From 73-13 sp035555435 (GTDB taxonomy: Bacteria > Actinomycetota > Actinomycetes > Actinomycetales > Microbacteriaceae), in NCBI GenBank assembly GCA_035555435.1, contig DATMGN010000013.1, positions 1 through 24,170 of the forward strand: a stretch of 24,170 nucleotides of DNA, written 5' to 3'. A program made the translations under genes and the position numbers. Shown here in pieces: positions 1 through 7,939 of the stretch. Below the pieces are notes generated by a model. The model was not told the origin of the DNA, did not search any database, and was given only the letters and a program-made list of their open reading frames with translations. Position 1 is the stretch's first letter, and every line of letters starts with the position of its first letter.

Positions 1-387
1 GTCATCATCCAGGGCCCGCACGGCTATGTGAGCCCGAGCGCCTACGACCCCGGCGAGGTCATCGCGACGTGGGACCATCTGACGGCCCACCTGTACGGCG
101 TGCCGGAGATCCTCGACGAGGAGGAGAACTACCGGGTCCTCTGCGAGCTCACGGACCACTTCGAGCGCGGCCGGCCGGGCGCCCGCTCCCTCGCGCAGGA
201 CGAGGCGGGGTCGCGCCGCGCCGCGAAGGGCACGCGCGGATTCCGAATGCGGGTCTCGCGCTTCGACGCGCGCGCGAAGCTGAGCCAGAACAAGTCGCCC
301 GAGGTCATGGCGCGCATCGCGGACGATCTCGAGCCGCGCTACCCGGCGCTCGCGGCGGAGGTCCGCCGCGCCATCCCCGATGCCTGA
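1..387 (+). CDS. PaiB-like FMN-binding protein, 3' part
   Basis: The reading frame is open from the first base, so the true start lies upstream; 128 residues are visible and end in TGA. Visible motifs are GPHGYVSPSAY near the left edge, then TWDHLTAHLYG and a late LSQNKS. These are hallmarks of the PaiB family (FMN_bind_2), split-barrel flavin-binding proteins of about 200 residues named after a Bacillus regulator of sporulation and degradative enzymes. About the first 80 residues are missing, judged from the usual family length. An amidohydrolase follows after an 11-nt gap on the same strand, so co-transcription is likely. Family assignment is fairly secure from the motifs; the cellular role (regulator or flavoprotein reductase-like) is not known from the sequence. 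Confidence 0.8.
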   Translation, partial: VIIQGPHGYVSPSAYDPGEVIATWDHLTAHLYGVPEILDEEENYRVLCELTDHFERGRPGARSLAQDEAGSRRAAKGTRGFRMRVSRFDARAKLSQNKSPEVMARIADDLEPRYPALAAEVRRAIPDA

Positions 388-398
388 TCTTCGCTCGC

Positions 399-1862
399 AT
401 GCCTGATCTCCTGATCCGCGGCGCGCGCCTTGGTCCCGCCCTTGTCGACATCGAGGTCGACGAGGGCAGCATCACCGCCGTCGTTCCATCGACTGTGCAC
501 TCCGGGGCGCGAATCGCCGACGGCGCGGCGCCGAAGCGCACAGTCGATGAGGTCGTGGAGGCTGAGGGGCGGTGGATCATCCCGGGGCTCTGGGACGAGC
601 ACGTCCACTTCGACCAGTGGGCGGCCTCGCGCCGGCGCATCGACCTGTCGGCCGCGGCCTCGGCGGCGGAGGCCGCCGCGCTTGTCATCCGCGATGCCCC
701 GGCGGGTGGTGGGCTCGTCATCGGGCGCTCGTTCCGCGACGCGCTGTGGGCGGACGCGCCCGACCGCGCGCTGCTCGACGGCGCGTTCCCCGACCGCCCC
801 GTCGTGCTCGTCTCGGCCGACCTGCACTGCTGCTGGCTCAACGGCGCCGCCCTCGCCCGCTTCGGCGTCGGCGAGCATCCGACGGGGCTGCTGCGCGAGG
901 ACGCCGGCTTCGCAGTGCTCGGTCAGCTCGGCGATGCGTCGGCGGCAGAACGCGATGCGTGGGCCGGCGAGGCCGCTGCGGCCGCTGCGGCGCGGGGCGT
1001 CGTCGGGATCCACGACCTCGAGATGGGCTACAACGTCGAGGCGTGGCGGCGTCGCACCGTCGCGGGCTTCGACGCGCTCCGCGTCGAGTCGGGGATCTAC
1101 GCCCCCGACCTCGATCGCGCGGAGGCCGAGGGGCTGTCGACGGGCCGCGTGCTTGGGCCGCTCCTGAGCGTCGGACGGTTCAAGACGATCACCGACGGCT
1201 CGCTCGGGACCCGCACCGCCTACTGCGCGGAGCCGTACCCCGGGACGCACGACCACGGTGTGCTCGCGGTCGGACCCGACGCGCTCCGCGCGCAGCTGCG
1301 CCGCGCCGCGGAGATCGGGCTCGAGCCCGCGGTCCACGCGATCGGGGACGAGGCGAACCGGCTCGCGCTCGACGCGATGATCGAGCTCGGTACGGGCGGC
1401 CGCATCGAGCACGCGCAGCTGCTGCACGCCCCCGACCTCGCGCGCTTCGTCGCGGGCGGCATCGGGGCGAGCATCCAGCCCGAGCACGCGATGGACGACC
1501 GTGACATCGCCGACCGGTACTGGGCGGGGCGCACGGGCCGCGGGTTCCTCATCCGCTCGCTGCTGGATGCGGGGGTGCACGTGCGCTTCGGCTCCGACGC
1601 CCCCGTCGCGGCACTCGACCCATGGCATGCGATCGCCGCCGCGGTGCTGCGCTCGCGGGATGGCCGCGACCCGTGGCACGAGGAGCAGGCGATCTCCGCC
1701 GCGGAGGCGATCGCCTGCTCCGTGCGCTCGAGGATCCGTCCCGGCGAGCCCGCCGACCTCGTGCTCCTCGAGGCGGACCCGTTGGGGGCGACGGGCACGT
1801 TGCGCGACATGCCCGTCGCCGCGACACTCCTCGGCGGACGGTGGACGCATCGGGTCGTCTAG
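399..1862 (+). CDS. Amidohydrolase family 3 (YtcJ-like) metal-dependent hydrolase
   Basis: This 487-residue protein is predicted to be a cytosolic metal-dependent hydrolase of the Amidohydro_3/YtcJ group; the substrate is unknown. It begins with the MPDLLIRGARL strand typical of the composite beta-sandwich. It then shows the metal-binding HVH motif (H68, H70), an HCCWLNGAAL segment matching the family's HxxWxNxxAL, an IGDEANRLALDAM segment, and a late GSDAPVAALDPW carrying the conserved GSDxP. The open frame extends much further upstream (to 69), but that part overlaps the PaiB gene out of frame and has composition typical of a shadow frame. The ATG at 399, 11 nt after the upstream stop, is therefore the likely start. 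No strong ribosome binding site is visible, so coupling to the upstream gene is plausible. Its stop codon lies inside the -10 element of the next gene. Confidence 0.88.
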   Translation: MPDLLIRGARLGPALVDIEVDEGSITAVVPSTVHSGARIADGAAPKRTVDEVVEAEGRWIIPGLWDEHVHFDQWAASRRRIDLSAAASAAEAAALVIRDAPAGGGLVIGRSFRDALWADAPDRALLDGAFPDRPVVLVSADLHCCWLNGAALARFGVGEHPTGLLREDAGFAVLGQLGDASAAERDAWAGEAAAAAAARGVVGIHDLEMGYNVEAWRRRTVAGFDALRVESGIYAPDLDRAEAEGLSTGRVLGPLLSVGRFKTITDGSLGTRTAYCAEPYPGTHDHGVLAVGPDALRAQLRRAAEIGLEPAVHAIGDEANRLALDAMIELGTGGRIEHAQLLHAPDLARFVAGGIGASIQPEHAMDDRDIADRYWAGRTGRGFLIRSLLDAGVHVRFGSDAPVAALDPWHAIAAAVLRSRDGRDPWHEEQAISAAEAIACSVRSRIRPGEPADLVLLEADPLGATGTLRDMPVAATLLGGRWTHRVV

Positions 1863-1865
1863 ACT
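1860..1865 (+). promoter_or_regulatory. -10 element for the small membrane protein gene
   Basis: TAGACT ends 6 nt before the GTG at 1872, which would put the transcription start at or next to the start codon (leaderless mRNA). The first three bases are also the TAG stop of the amidohydrolase gene. No convincing -35 element was seen. Confidence 0.4.
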
Positions 1866-1871
1866 GACGGC

Positions 1872-2045
1872 GTGAAGGTCTTCACGTTCATCGTCGCGTT
1901 CATCATCTTCGCGGGCAGCCTGTACCTGTTCTCGCTCGCCTTCGCGGTGCCCGGGTACGAGGCGCTGCTCTTCACGGGCGGCATCATCGGGGTGTGCATC
2001 GCGTTCGCGATCCCGGTCCACCTGCTCAAGAGGATTCAGCCGTAG
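1872..2045 (+). CDS. Small two-helix membrane protein (57 aa)
   Basis: A GTG-initiated 57-residue frame ends in TAG. It consists almost entirely of two hydrophobic helices (about residues 3-23 and 31-50) with a basic tail, LLKRIQP, suggesting an integral membrane protein with the C-terminus inside. No known family is recognised. Support for a real gene comes from the hydrophobic pattern, its position directly after the amidohydrolase, a -10-like TAGACT placed for a leaderless transcript, and the lack of a better reading of this stretch. Its last 20 bases overlap tail-to-tail with the convergent hydroxylase gene. Function unknown. Confidence 0.65.
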   Translation: MKVFTFIVAFIIFAGSLYLFSLAFAVPGYEALLFTGGIIGVCIAFAIPVHLLKRIQP

Positions 2046-3669
2046 CGCTCACGCGGCCGAGCAGCGCGCCGAGCGCCGCGAGGACGCCCTCCGCCGGATC
2101 CTGCGCCGATCGGGCCCGCCAGGCGACGACGCCGTCGGGGCGCACGAGCACGGCCCCCGAGTCGCTCAGCCCGTAGCGCTCGGCGAAGCCGCCGTCGGCG
2201 TCGACGAGGTCGCCGCCGATCACGTGCGTCTCGACGCTGACCCCGAGCCTCGCGGCCGCGGAGTCCGCGAACTCGGCCCACGCTCCGCCGGCGGGGGCCG
2301 CGAGCAGGACGGGGACGTCGGAGAAGAGGTCGAGTGTCGAGATCCGCTCGCCGGACTGGACGAGCTCGCAGTGCGGCGCGCGGGTACCGGGCAGCCCGCC
2401 CGCCTCCCGCGGGTCGCCCTGGACCTCGAAGGCGTCGTGCGATTCGGGCACGACCGCCGAGGAGCGGTAGCGGTAGCCGAGATCGATGTTCGTATCGCTC
2501 ACGGTCGGCTCGACGCCGAGCTCCTTCAGCGACGGGGCGGCGCGGGCGACGTAGCGGGCGTAGGCCTGCTCGGCCGTGAAGCGCGCGACGGGGCGGCGCT
2601 CCGCGTCGTACGTCGTCAGCAGCGCCTCGTCGGCGTCGCCGCGCAGCACGGAGGCGAGCTTCCAGGCGAGATTGTGCGCGTCCTGGATGCCCGTGTTGCC
2701 GCCGTAGCCACCGTAGGGCGGCATGACGTGTGCCGCGTCGCCGACGAGGAAGACCCGCCCGTCCTGGAAGCGCTCGGCGACGTCGGCGCTCGCCTGCCAC
2801 TGCATCACGTCGTCGATCGTGACGTCGATGTCGGGCACGCCGAGACCCGCGCGCACCAGCTCGACGCAGCGCTCGTCGTCGAGCCCCGTCCACACGTCGC
2901 TGTTCGGGTTCGCCGGGTCGCCGAGGCCGTGCACCGCGAGGAACCCGGACTCGTACGGCTTCTCGATCCGGAAGAACCCCTGCAGCGTGTCGTTGACGAC
3001 CATGATGACGCCGAGGCTGCGCCCGCGCAGCAGCGGCTGCACGTCGGCGCGGAAGTAGATCGTCACGCTCTTGGAGAAGGTGCCGCGGCCCGACTGGGCG
3101 ATGCCGAGCCGGTCGCGCACGCCGCTGCGCGCACCGTCCGCCGCGACGAGGTAGCGTGCCCGGATCGTCGTCAGCTCCCCGCTGTCGCGGTCGCGCACCC
3201 GTGCGCTCACGCCGCGCTCGTCCTGCTCGAAGTCCACGAGCTCCGCGCCGAAGCGCACCTCGGCGCCGACCTCGGCCGCGCGCTCGGCGAGCAGCGGCTC
3301 GATCGCGATCTGGGAGGCGAAGAGCCGCTCGGAGGGGCTCAGGTCGCGGACGCCGTCGTTGAGCTTCGGCAGATACCAGGCGATCTCCTCGCCCGCGAGA
3401 CTCTTCACCGCCATGATCGCCGCATCCTGGTCGAAGCGCTCCGCGGAGCGCTCGCGAATCGCGTTCTCCAGCCCGACGCTGCGCATGACCTCCATCGAGC
3501 GCTGCAGGATGAGTGCGGCGCGCGGATGGATCGCGGTGCCGCGGTGGCGCTCGACGACGAGCGAGCGCACGCCCTGGCTGCCGAGCAGCACGGCGGTCGT
3601 CATGCCGACGAGGCTGCCTCCGACGATGAGGACGGGGATGTCGATTTCGGGCTTCGGGTCGTGCGTCAT
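2026..3669 (-). CDS. FAD-dependent monooxygenase (aromatic hydroxylase type)
   Basis: This 547-residue flavoprotein resembles class A aromatic hydroxylases (PHBH fold; polyketide or phenol hydroxylase-like), which use NAD(P)H and oxygen to hydroxylate aromatic substrates. Visible parts are an N-terminal dinucleotide fold with GGSLVG at 17-22, the AADGARSGVR (DG) motif at 176-185, and the VGDAAHVMPPYGGYGGN flavin-binding segment with G310-D311. A C-terminal thioredoxin-like domain, typical of the longer members, covers roughly 445-540. The start was set at 3669 (MTHDPKPE) because GGAGGAG lies 4 nt upstream; the frame continues to 3720 but lacks a comparable site. A divergent AraC-family regulator starts 178 bp away and is the obvious candidate regulator. 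The substrate cannot be deduced. Confidence 0.88.
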   Translation of the reverse strand: MTHDPKPEIDIPVLIVGGSLVGMTTAVLLGSQGVRSLVVERHRGTAIHPRAALILQRSMEVMRSVGLENAIRERSAERFDQDAAIMAVKSLAGEEIAWYLPKLNDGVRDLSPSERLFASQIAIEPLLAERAAEVGAEVRFGAELVDFEQDERGVSARVRDRDSGELTTIRARYLVAADGARSGVRDRLGIAQSGRGTFSKSVTIYFRADVQPLLRGRSLGVIMVVNDTLQGFFRIEKPYESGFLAVHGLGDPANPNSDVWTGLDDERCVELVRAGLGVPDIDVTIDDVMQWQASADVAERFQDGRVFLVGDAAHVMPPYGGYGGNTGIQDAHNLAWKLASVLRGDADEALLTTYDAERRPVARFTAEQAYARYVARAAPSLKELGVEPTVSDTNIDLGYRYRSSAVVPESHDAFEVQGDPREAGGLPGTRAPHCELVQSGERISTLDLFSDVPVLLAAPAGGAWAEFADSAAARLGVSVETHVIGGDLVDADGGFAERYGLSDSGAVLVRPDGVVAWRARSAQDPAEGVLAALGALLGRVSATAESS

Positions 3670-3683
3670 GGCTCCTCCTCCAT

Positions 3684-3719
3684 TGCCTGGTGTGACCGGC
3701 TGGTCCGGCGGTCCAGGCA
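3684..3719. promoter_or_regulatory. Inverted repeat upstream of the hydroxylase gene (possible operator or leader hairpin)
   Basis: TGCCTGG (3684-3690) and CCAGGCA (3713-3719) form perfect 7-bp arms separated by 22 bp in the divergent intergenic region. A candidate minus-strand -10, TAGCGT (3719-3724), would place this repeat in the hydroxylase 5' leader, just before the ribosome binding site. Confidence 0.4.
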
Positions 3720-3753
3720 CGCTAAGTCCGGGGGGCCGGGGAGCGCATCGGCG

Positions 3754-3799
3754 TAGGATGCAGACGGCTGTGCGCCGAGTGCGCGCTCGATGAGCGCGC
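3754..3799 (+). promoter_or_regulatory. Candidate promoter and palindrome upstream of the AraC-family gene
   Basis: A TAGGAT -10-like hexamer lies at 3754-3759. Downstream, GCGCGCTC (3781-3788) and GAGCGCGC (3792-3799) form a perfect 8-bp inverted repeat with a 3-bp centre. The palindrome would lie in the 5' leader of the regulator gene and could be an autoregulatory site or an RNA hairpin. No convincing -35 was seen. Confidence 0.35.
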
Positions 3800-3847
3800 C
3801 CCGTCTGGCTCGCAGCGCTGACCGTGCTGGACTCGAAGGGGAGTCAG

Positions 3848-4816
3848 GTGGCGCAGCCCATCGCAGGACCGAGACCGCCGGAGGGCGCCGAGACGGTCGA
3901 CGACGTCCGCGGCTGGGGGACGCTGCTCGCGAAGTCGTTCATGCGCTTCGACGTCGAGTCGGAGGAGCCGCAGCACTTCCGCGGGTCGTTCCGCGTGCGC
4001 GACGTCGCGAGCGTCGAGTTCATCGGCATGTCCACGGGTCGGCACGTCTCGCATCGCGACGCGGCGAGCATCGAGGACGATGGCCGCGCCGACTATCTCG
4101 TCTGCCTCCAGGTGGCGGGGGAGGGAGAGTTCACGCAGGGCGGTCGCTCGGCGGTCGTACGGCCGGGGGATCTGACGTTCTTCGACACGACGCGACCCGC
4201 GACCGTCGCGAGCACCGACGGCTACCGCAGCCTGTGCGTGCGCGTCCCGCAGCGGCTCGTCGACGTGCCGCGGGCCGGGATGGGGGAGTTGAGCGCGACG
4301 CGCTTCGCCGTCGACGACGGCCTCATGCCCGCGATCGCGACCATGCTGCGCACCTTCGACGCCGTGTCCGACGAGATGGCGCCCCACGTGCGCAGCCTCG
4401 CCGCGCACAACGCGATCGACCTGCTGACGACCCTGTTCCGCTCCCGCCTGGGCGCCGGCGCACCCGCGCGTCGGTGGTCGCCGGGCCACGAGCTCGCGGA
4501 CATGCTCGAGTACATCGATCGCCACCTCTTCGACCCGGACCTGTCGCCGAGCGTCGTCGCGGCCGCGCACTACATGTCGCTGCGGCGTGCGCACGAGCAC
4601 TTCCACGATGCGGGCCTGACGATCTCGGCGCGCATCCTGCGGCGACGGCTCGAGCGCTGCCGCCGCGATCTCCTCGACCCCGCGAAGGCCGCGGAGCCGG
4701 TCGCCGCGGTCGGGCTGCGCTGGGGGTTCAGAACGCCGTCCCAGTTCGGTCGGGCGTTCCGGGACGCGTTCGGCGACTCGCCGGCCGCGTACCGGGCACG
4801 TCTGGCTACCCGTTAG
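3848..4816 (+). CDS. AraC-family transcriptional regulator
   Basis: This 322-residue regulator has an N-terminal cupin-like sensor of the AraC_binding_2 type and a C-terminal AraC double helix-turn-helix (about 220-318). The second HTH shows WGFRTPSQFGRAFRDAFGDSPAAYR-type residues (in pieces WGFRTPSQFGRAF and GDSPAAYR), the family signature. The sensor contains VVRPGDLTFFDTTRP, matching the DxxxxRP segment of this subgroup. GTG at 3848 was chosen because AAGGGGAG lies a few bases upstream; an in-frame GTG at 3824 is the alternative and would add 8 residues. It is divergent from the flavin hydroxylase gene, so it probably controls that gene in response to a small ligand. Its stop overlaps the convergent beta-helix lipoprotein gene by 11 nt. 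Confidence 0.88.
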   Translation: MAQPIAGPRPPEGAETVDDVRGWGTLLAKSFMRFDVESEEPQHFRGSFRVRDVASVEFIGMSTGRHVSHRDAASIEDDGRADYLVCLQVAGEGEFTQGGRSAVVRPGDLTFFDTTRPATVASTDGYRSLCVRVPQRLVDVPRAGMGELSATRFAVDDGLMPAIATMLRTFDAVSDEMAPHVRSLAAHNAIDLLTTLFRSRLGAGAPARRWSPGHELADMLEYIDRHLFDPDLSPSVVAAAHYMSLRRAHEHFHDAGLTISARILRRRLERCRRDLLDPAKAAEPVAAVGLRWGFRTPSQFGRAFRDAFGDSPAAYRARLATR

Positions 4817-6401
4817 GCGACGGCTGACCGCCGCCGGGCATGCCGCCCGGAGCCTGGCCCTGGCCGGGCCGCATCCCGCCGCCGAAGCCGCCGGCGATCG
4901 CCTCGCCCCCAGTGATGGTCGTCGCCGAGCCGTCGACCACGATCGTGTAGCTCGCGCCGCTCGTCATCCCGGGGGTCGAGGCCACGATGGTCTCGAACGC
5001 CTTCTCGGCGACGACCTCGATGAGCACCGTGCCCGCGCCGTCCTGCACCTGCACGCTCGATCCGGCGCTGCCGGCCGCCGTCACGGCGACCCAGCCCTGG
5101 GGCGAGTCCGCATCGGGGGACTGCGCCATGCCGGCCGAGCCGAGCGCGAGGAGCGTGCCGCCGGAGATCGTGAAGGCGCCGTTCGCGTCGAGCGCGCCGT
5201 TGCCGGCGTTCGTCGGGCCGAAGACGATCGTCGTGCCGCCGCTGATCGAGACGGAGCCGTTCGAGTCGAGCCCGTCGCCACCCGCGCGCACCGTGAGGTC
5301 GCCCCCCGTGATGACGAGCTGCTGTCCCCCGTCCGCCATCTCGTTCGCGCCGGCGTCGCCGCCGGCCGCGTTCAGGCCGTCATCGCTCGCCGTCACGTCG
5401 ATGCGCCCGCTCGCGATCTCGATCTGAAAGGCCTCGAGCCCCTCGAGCGAGTCGGTGATCGTGAGCTCCCCGCCGTCGATCGCGAGGATCTGCTCGGCGT
5501 GGATGCCGTCGTCGGCGACCGAGAACGCCATCTCCCCGCCCGTGATGACGACGTCGGTGAACGCGTTGACGCCGTCCTTGCCGGCCGTCGCGGTCAGTGT
5601 CCCGCCCTCGATGACGACGTAGCCGCGGCCGGCCTCCTCAGCGTTGTCCGCCTTGAGCGCGTGGCCCGCCGTCGCGGTGAGGTCGAGCACGCCGTCCTCG
5701 ATCGTCAGGGAGTCCTTGCCGCGGAGGGCGTCGTCGGCGGCGACGACCGTGATCGTGCCGCCGATGATCGCGAGGTCGTCCTCGGAGGTGATGCCGTCGT
5801 TGCCGTTGCCCGTCACGGTGAGGGCACCGGTGCCGCTGATCGTGAGGTCCTCCTCGCTGAAGAGCGCGGCGTTGACGTCGGCGTCCTGCGCGTAGGCGGA
5901 CGTGTCGGAGATCGCATTGCGCGACCCGGCCGCGAGGTGGACGGCGACGTCGTCAGCGGAGCGCACCTCGATCGCCGCGCCCGTCGTGCTCGAGATCGTC
6001 ACACCGTCGAGGATGAGGACGACGAGTGCGTCCTCGGGGGCGTCGACGATGACCTGTCCGTCGAGGGTGCCGCTCAGCCGGTAGACGCCGGCGGCGCTCA
6101 CCGTGACCGTCGAGCCGGTGGTGGTGACACCCGCGGGCGCGCTCGCGGTGCCGCCCGACAGGACGACGTCGATCGCGCCCGATGCCGACCACTCGTCCTC
6201 GCGGACCACCGTCGCGTTCTCGTTGTCCGCGAGCAAGCGCTCCGCGAGCGTCGACGTCGTCGACACCTCGATGACCGCGGTGCTCGTCGCGCTCGCGGTC
6301 GGCGTGGTCGTCGGCGTGCTCGCGCAACCGGTGAGGATGAGGCCGGCGATGCCGACCGCGACGACGCCCGCGGCGACCCCGCCCTTGCTCATGCGGCGCA
6401 T
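4806..6401 (-). CDS. Cthe_2159-type (DUF4353) beta-helix surface lipoprotein
   Basis: This 531-residue protein has a lipoprotein signal with lipobox LTGC (lipidated Cys26), so it should be anchored on the outer face of the membrane. After a Thr/Ser-rich linker the body is a solenoid of short rungs that repeat a pattern like DDG-xxA-xxxx-I-x-GG. Examples are NDGITSEDDLAI, KDGVNAFTDVVITGG, DDGIHAEQILAIDGG, DDGLNAAGG and GDGLDSNGSVSISGG. This matches the carbohydrate-binding parallel beta-helix family of Cthe_2159 (DUF4353), known to bind polysaccharide; the acidic turns suggest calcium. The C-terminus is a Gly/Pro/Gln-rich tail. ATG at 6401 is preceded by GGAGG at 6-nt spacing. The start overlaps the end of the VTC-domain gene by 13 nt, so it is the last gene of that operon. 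Confidence 0.85.
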   Translation of the reverse strand: MRRMSKGGVAAGVVAVGIAGLILTGCASTPTTTPTASATSTAVIEVSTTSTLAERLLADNENATVVREDEWSASGAIDVVLSGGTASAPAGVTTTGSTVTVSAAGVYRLSGTLDGQVIVDAPEDALVVLILDGVTISSTTGAAIEVRSADDVAVHLAAGSRNAISDTSAYAQDADVNAALFSEEDLTISGTGALTVTGNGNDGITSEDDLAIIGGTITVVAADDALRGKDSLTIEDGVLDLTATAGHALKADNAEEAGRGYVVIEGGTLTATAGKDGVNAFTDVVITGGEMAFSVADDGIHAEQILAIDGGELTITDSLEGLEAFQIEIASGRIDVTASDDGLNAAGGDAGANEMADGGQQLVITGGDLTVRAGGDGLDSNGSVSISGGTTIVFGPTNAGNGALDANGAFTISGGTLLALGSAGMAQSPDADSPQGWVAVTAAGSAGSSVQVQDGAGTVLIEVVAEKAFETIVASTPGMTSGASYTIVVDGSATTITGGEAIAGGFGGGMRPGQGQAPGGMPGGGQPSPNG

Positions 6402-7174
6402 CGTGCGCCTCCGTTCTGATCGAAGTGGCGCCGAAGCACCCGTGTCCACTTGTTCGCGACGAGGTCCCCGCGGACTGCCGCGAGCCCCGTGCCGTACTTG
6501 CTGATGCCGACCGGCCGATGCCCGGCCCGCCACAGGGCGCGGTCGACGGCGGACGTCTGCGCGCCCGACTTCGTCTCGATGATCGCCGTGCCCGGCAGGC
6601 GCAGCATCTCGCCGTCGGGGGTCTCCCAGGACAGCTGCGTGTCGAGGGTCGCGCGCAGGCCCCGACCGGGCGGTGCGAACGTCGTCCGGCGGTAGCGAGA
6701 GACCAGCGTGGGTGCGAGTGCGGTGACGTCGGTGCCCAGGCCGAGCGGCAGCAGCGACTCCTCCGCGTATTCGAGCCCCTCGTCGGTCAGGCGATGGCGT
6801 TCCGCGATCGGATAGTCGATGCGCTCCTTGACGGTCGTGCCGCGCGAGCCGCGGGTCTTGACCTCGAGGTAGGCCGCCGCGGAGTCGCGGTAGAGGCGGG
6901 TGCGGACCTTGAACCGGCGCCGGCGCGAGTGCGCCGCGAGCCGCCAGCTCAGCAGATCGGGGGTGTCGAAGTACACGGTGTCGTAGTCGAAGCTGCGGCG
7001 GCCGTCGATCTCCAGCACGCGGGTACCCGGCTCGAGGCCCGCGACCAGGCGCTCAGCGACCCCGAGCGGGACGATGTACTTGCGGTCGATGCGGGTGAGC
7101 AGCTCCGACTCGGCGACGAGGTCCGCGAGCACGATCGGCTCGAGGGCGTCGACGCACTCCGCGACGGCGCTCAC
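6389..7174 (-). CDS. VTC-domain polyphosphate polymerase-like protein
   Basis: This 261-residue cytosolic protein has the tunnel-fold VTC domain known from the yeast vacuolar polyphosphate polymerase Vtc4. Charged strand motifs typical of the active tunnel are present: RIDRKYIVP (R31-K32), FKVRTR (88-93), LEVKTR (103-108), SRYRR (159-163), IETK (199-202) and ISKYGTG (224-230). Bacterial homologues are annotated as polyphosphate polymerase domain proteins, but the real product is unproven for most. GTG at 7174 is taken as start because it forms a GTGA overlap with the stop of the upstream DUF4956 gene; the open frame upstream of it is a shadow. The downstream lipoprotein start lies inside this gene. 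Such tight coupling argues that the three products act together at the envelope. Confidence 0.88.
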   Translation of the reverse strand: MSAVAECVDALEPIVLADLVAESELLTRIDRKYIVPLGVAERLVAGLEPGTRVLEIDGRRSFDYDTVYFDTPDLLSWRLAAHSRRRRFKVRTRLYRDSAAAYLEVKTRGSRGTTVKERIDYPIAERHRLTDEGLEYAEESLLPLGLGTDVTALAPTLVSRYRRTTFAPPGRGLRATLDTQLSWETPDGEMLRLPGTAIIETKSGAQTSAVDRALWRAGHRPVGISKYGTGLAAVRGDLVANKWTRVLRRHFDQNGGARCAA

Positions 7175-7740
7175 TGCGCGGTCCCGACGAGGCTGCGCTG
7201 CAGCGCTCGGAAGCGCACGTCGACGACCGTGACGTCGTCGACGAAGTCGAGCCGCTGCACCGTGAACGCTGTCACGGTGCCACCGAGCAGCTCCTCGAGG
7301 CTGGCGCGCAGCTCGGCCTCGTCCGCGATCGCGCGATCGAGGGTCACGAGCTGTTGGCGCGAGCGGGCGAGGAGGCCCGGGTGGTCGGCGGCCCACAGCA
7401 CGACGAGGAGGACTGCGACGAGTGCGATCGGCAGCCACAGGGTCGTCGTCGGCAGGCCCGTCACGAGCCCGATCGCGAGTGCGGCGAAGTAGTAGACGAT
7501 CTCGCGCTGCGAGATCTCGTACGAGCGCAGCCGGATGATCGACAGCACGCCGAAGAGTCCGAGGCCGAGCCCGAGGCCGACCTCCGCGGAGGCGAGGACC
7601 GCGGCGACGGCGAAGACGCCGATGTTGACGCCGATGAACGCGACGAGGAGGTCGCGCCGGCGATGCCGGGGATAGTAGACGCCGAAGGTCAGCAGCGCGA
7701 TGGCGGCGAGGTCGACGGCGAGCATGATGGCGGTCTCCAC
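7171..7740 (-). CDS. DUF4956 membrane protein
   Basis: This 189-residue protein has about four or five hydrophobic helices in its first 118 residues, then a soluble C-terminal domain (125-189) with alternating strand and helix character. A glycine-rich stretch GLGLGLGLFGVLSI (56-69) followed by IRLRSYEISQREIVYYF is the characteristic DUF4956 core. GTG at 7740 is preceded by AAGGAG (7749-7754 on the plus strand) at 8-nt spacing, and its TGA overlaps the GTG of the VTC gene by 4 nt. In many bacteria DUF4956 genes lie beside VTC-domain and CotH-kinase genes; CotH is absent here. A role as membrane partner of the VTC enzyme, for example in export of its product, is inference. Confidence 0.87.
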   Translation of the reverse strand: METAIMLAVDLAAIALLTFGVYYPRHRRRDLLVAFIGVNIGVFAVAAVLASAEVGLGLGLGLFGVLSIIRLRSYEISQREIVYYFAALAIGLVTGLPTTTLWLPIALVAVLLVVLWAADHPGLLARSRQQLVTLDRAIADEAELRASLEELLGGTVTAFTVQRLDFVDDVTVVDVRFRALQRSLVGTAQ

Positions 7741-7884
7741 CGAGAGCGCTCCTTCCGGGTCTGCGCCGCCCGCGGAACCGCGGCGGCGAGCACCATTGCG
7801 CCACGCCCGGCTATGGCGTTCCTATGACGCCCCAATGCCGGATCTGGGAATCCTGAAAACGGTGCGGTCGCCGATGTCGGCGTT

Positions 7885-7939
7885 CAGGTGACAGCAACGC
7901 CCCCTATGACGACGCCAGAACGCCAGTTCCTGTCACCTG
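7885..7939. repeat. Perfect 10-bp inverted repeat (possible operator)
   Basis: CAGGTGACAG (7885-7894) and its exact reverse complement CTGTCACCTG (7930-7939) are separated by 35 bp. They lie midway between two divergent transcription units, far from either stop codon, so a terminator role is unlikely. Spaced half-sites for a dimeric or looping regulator are a reasonable reading. Confidence 0.5.

Noticed and set aside
3670..3720. 17-residue N-terminal extension of the flavin hydroxylase
   Set aside because: The extension lacks a ribosome site and overlaps a dyad, whereas GGAGGAG lies just before the ATG at 3669.
2224..3756. 510-residue plus-strand open frame antisense to the flavin hydroxylase
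   Set aside because: The minus strand carries clear FAD motifs and a ribosome binding site; the plus frame has neither and is Arg/Val/Glu-rich shadow.
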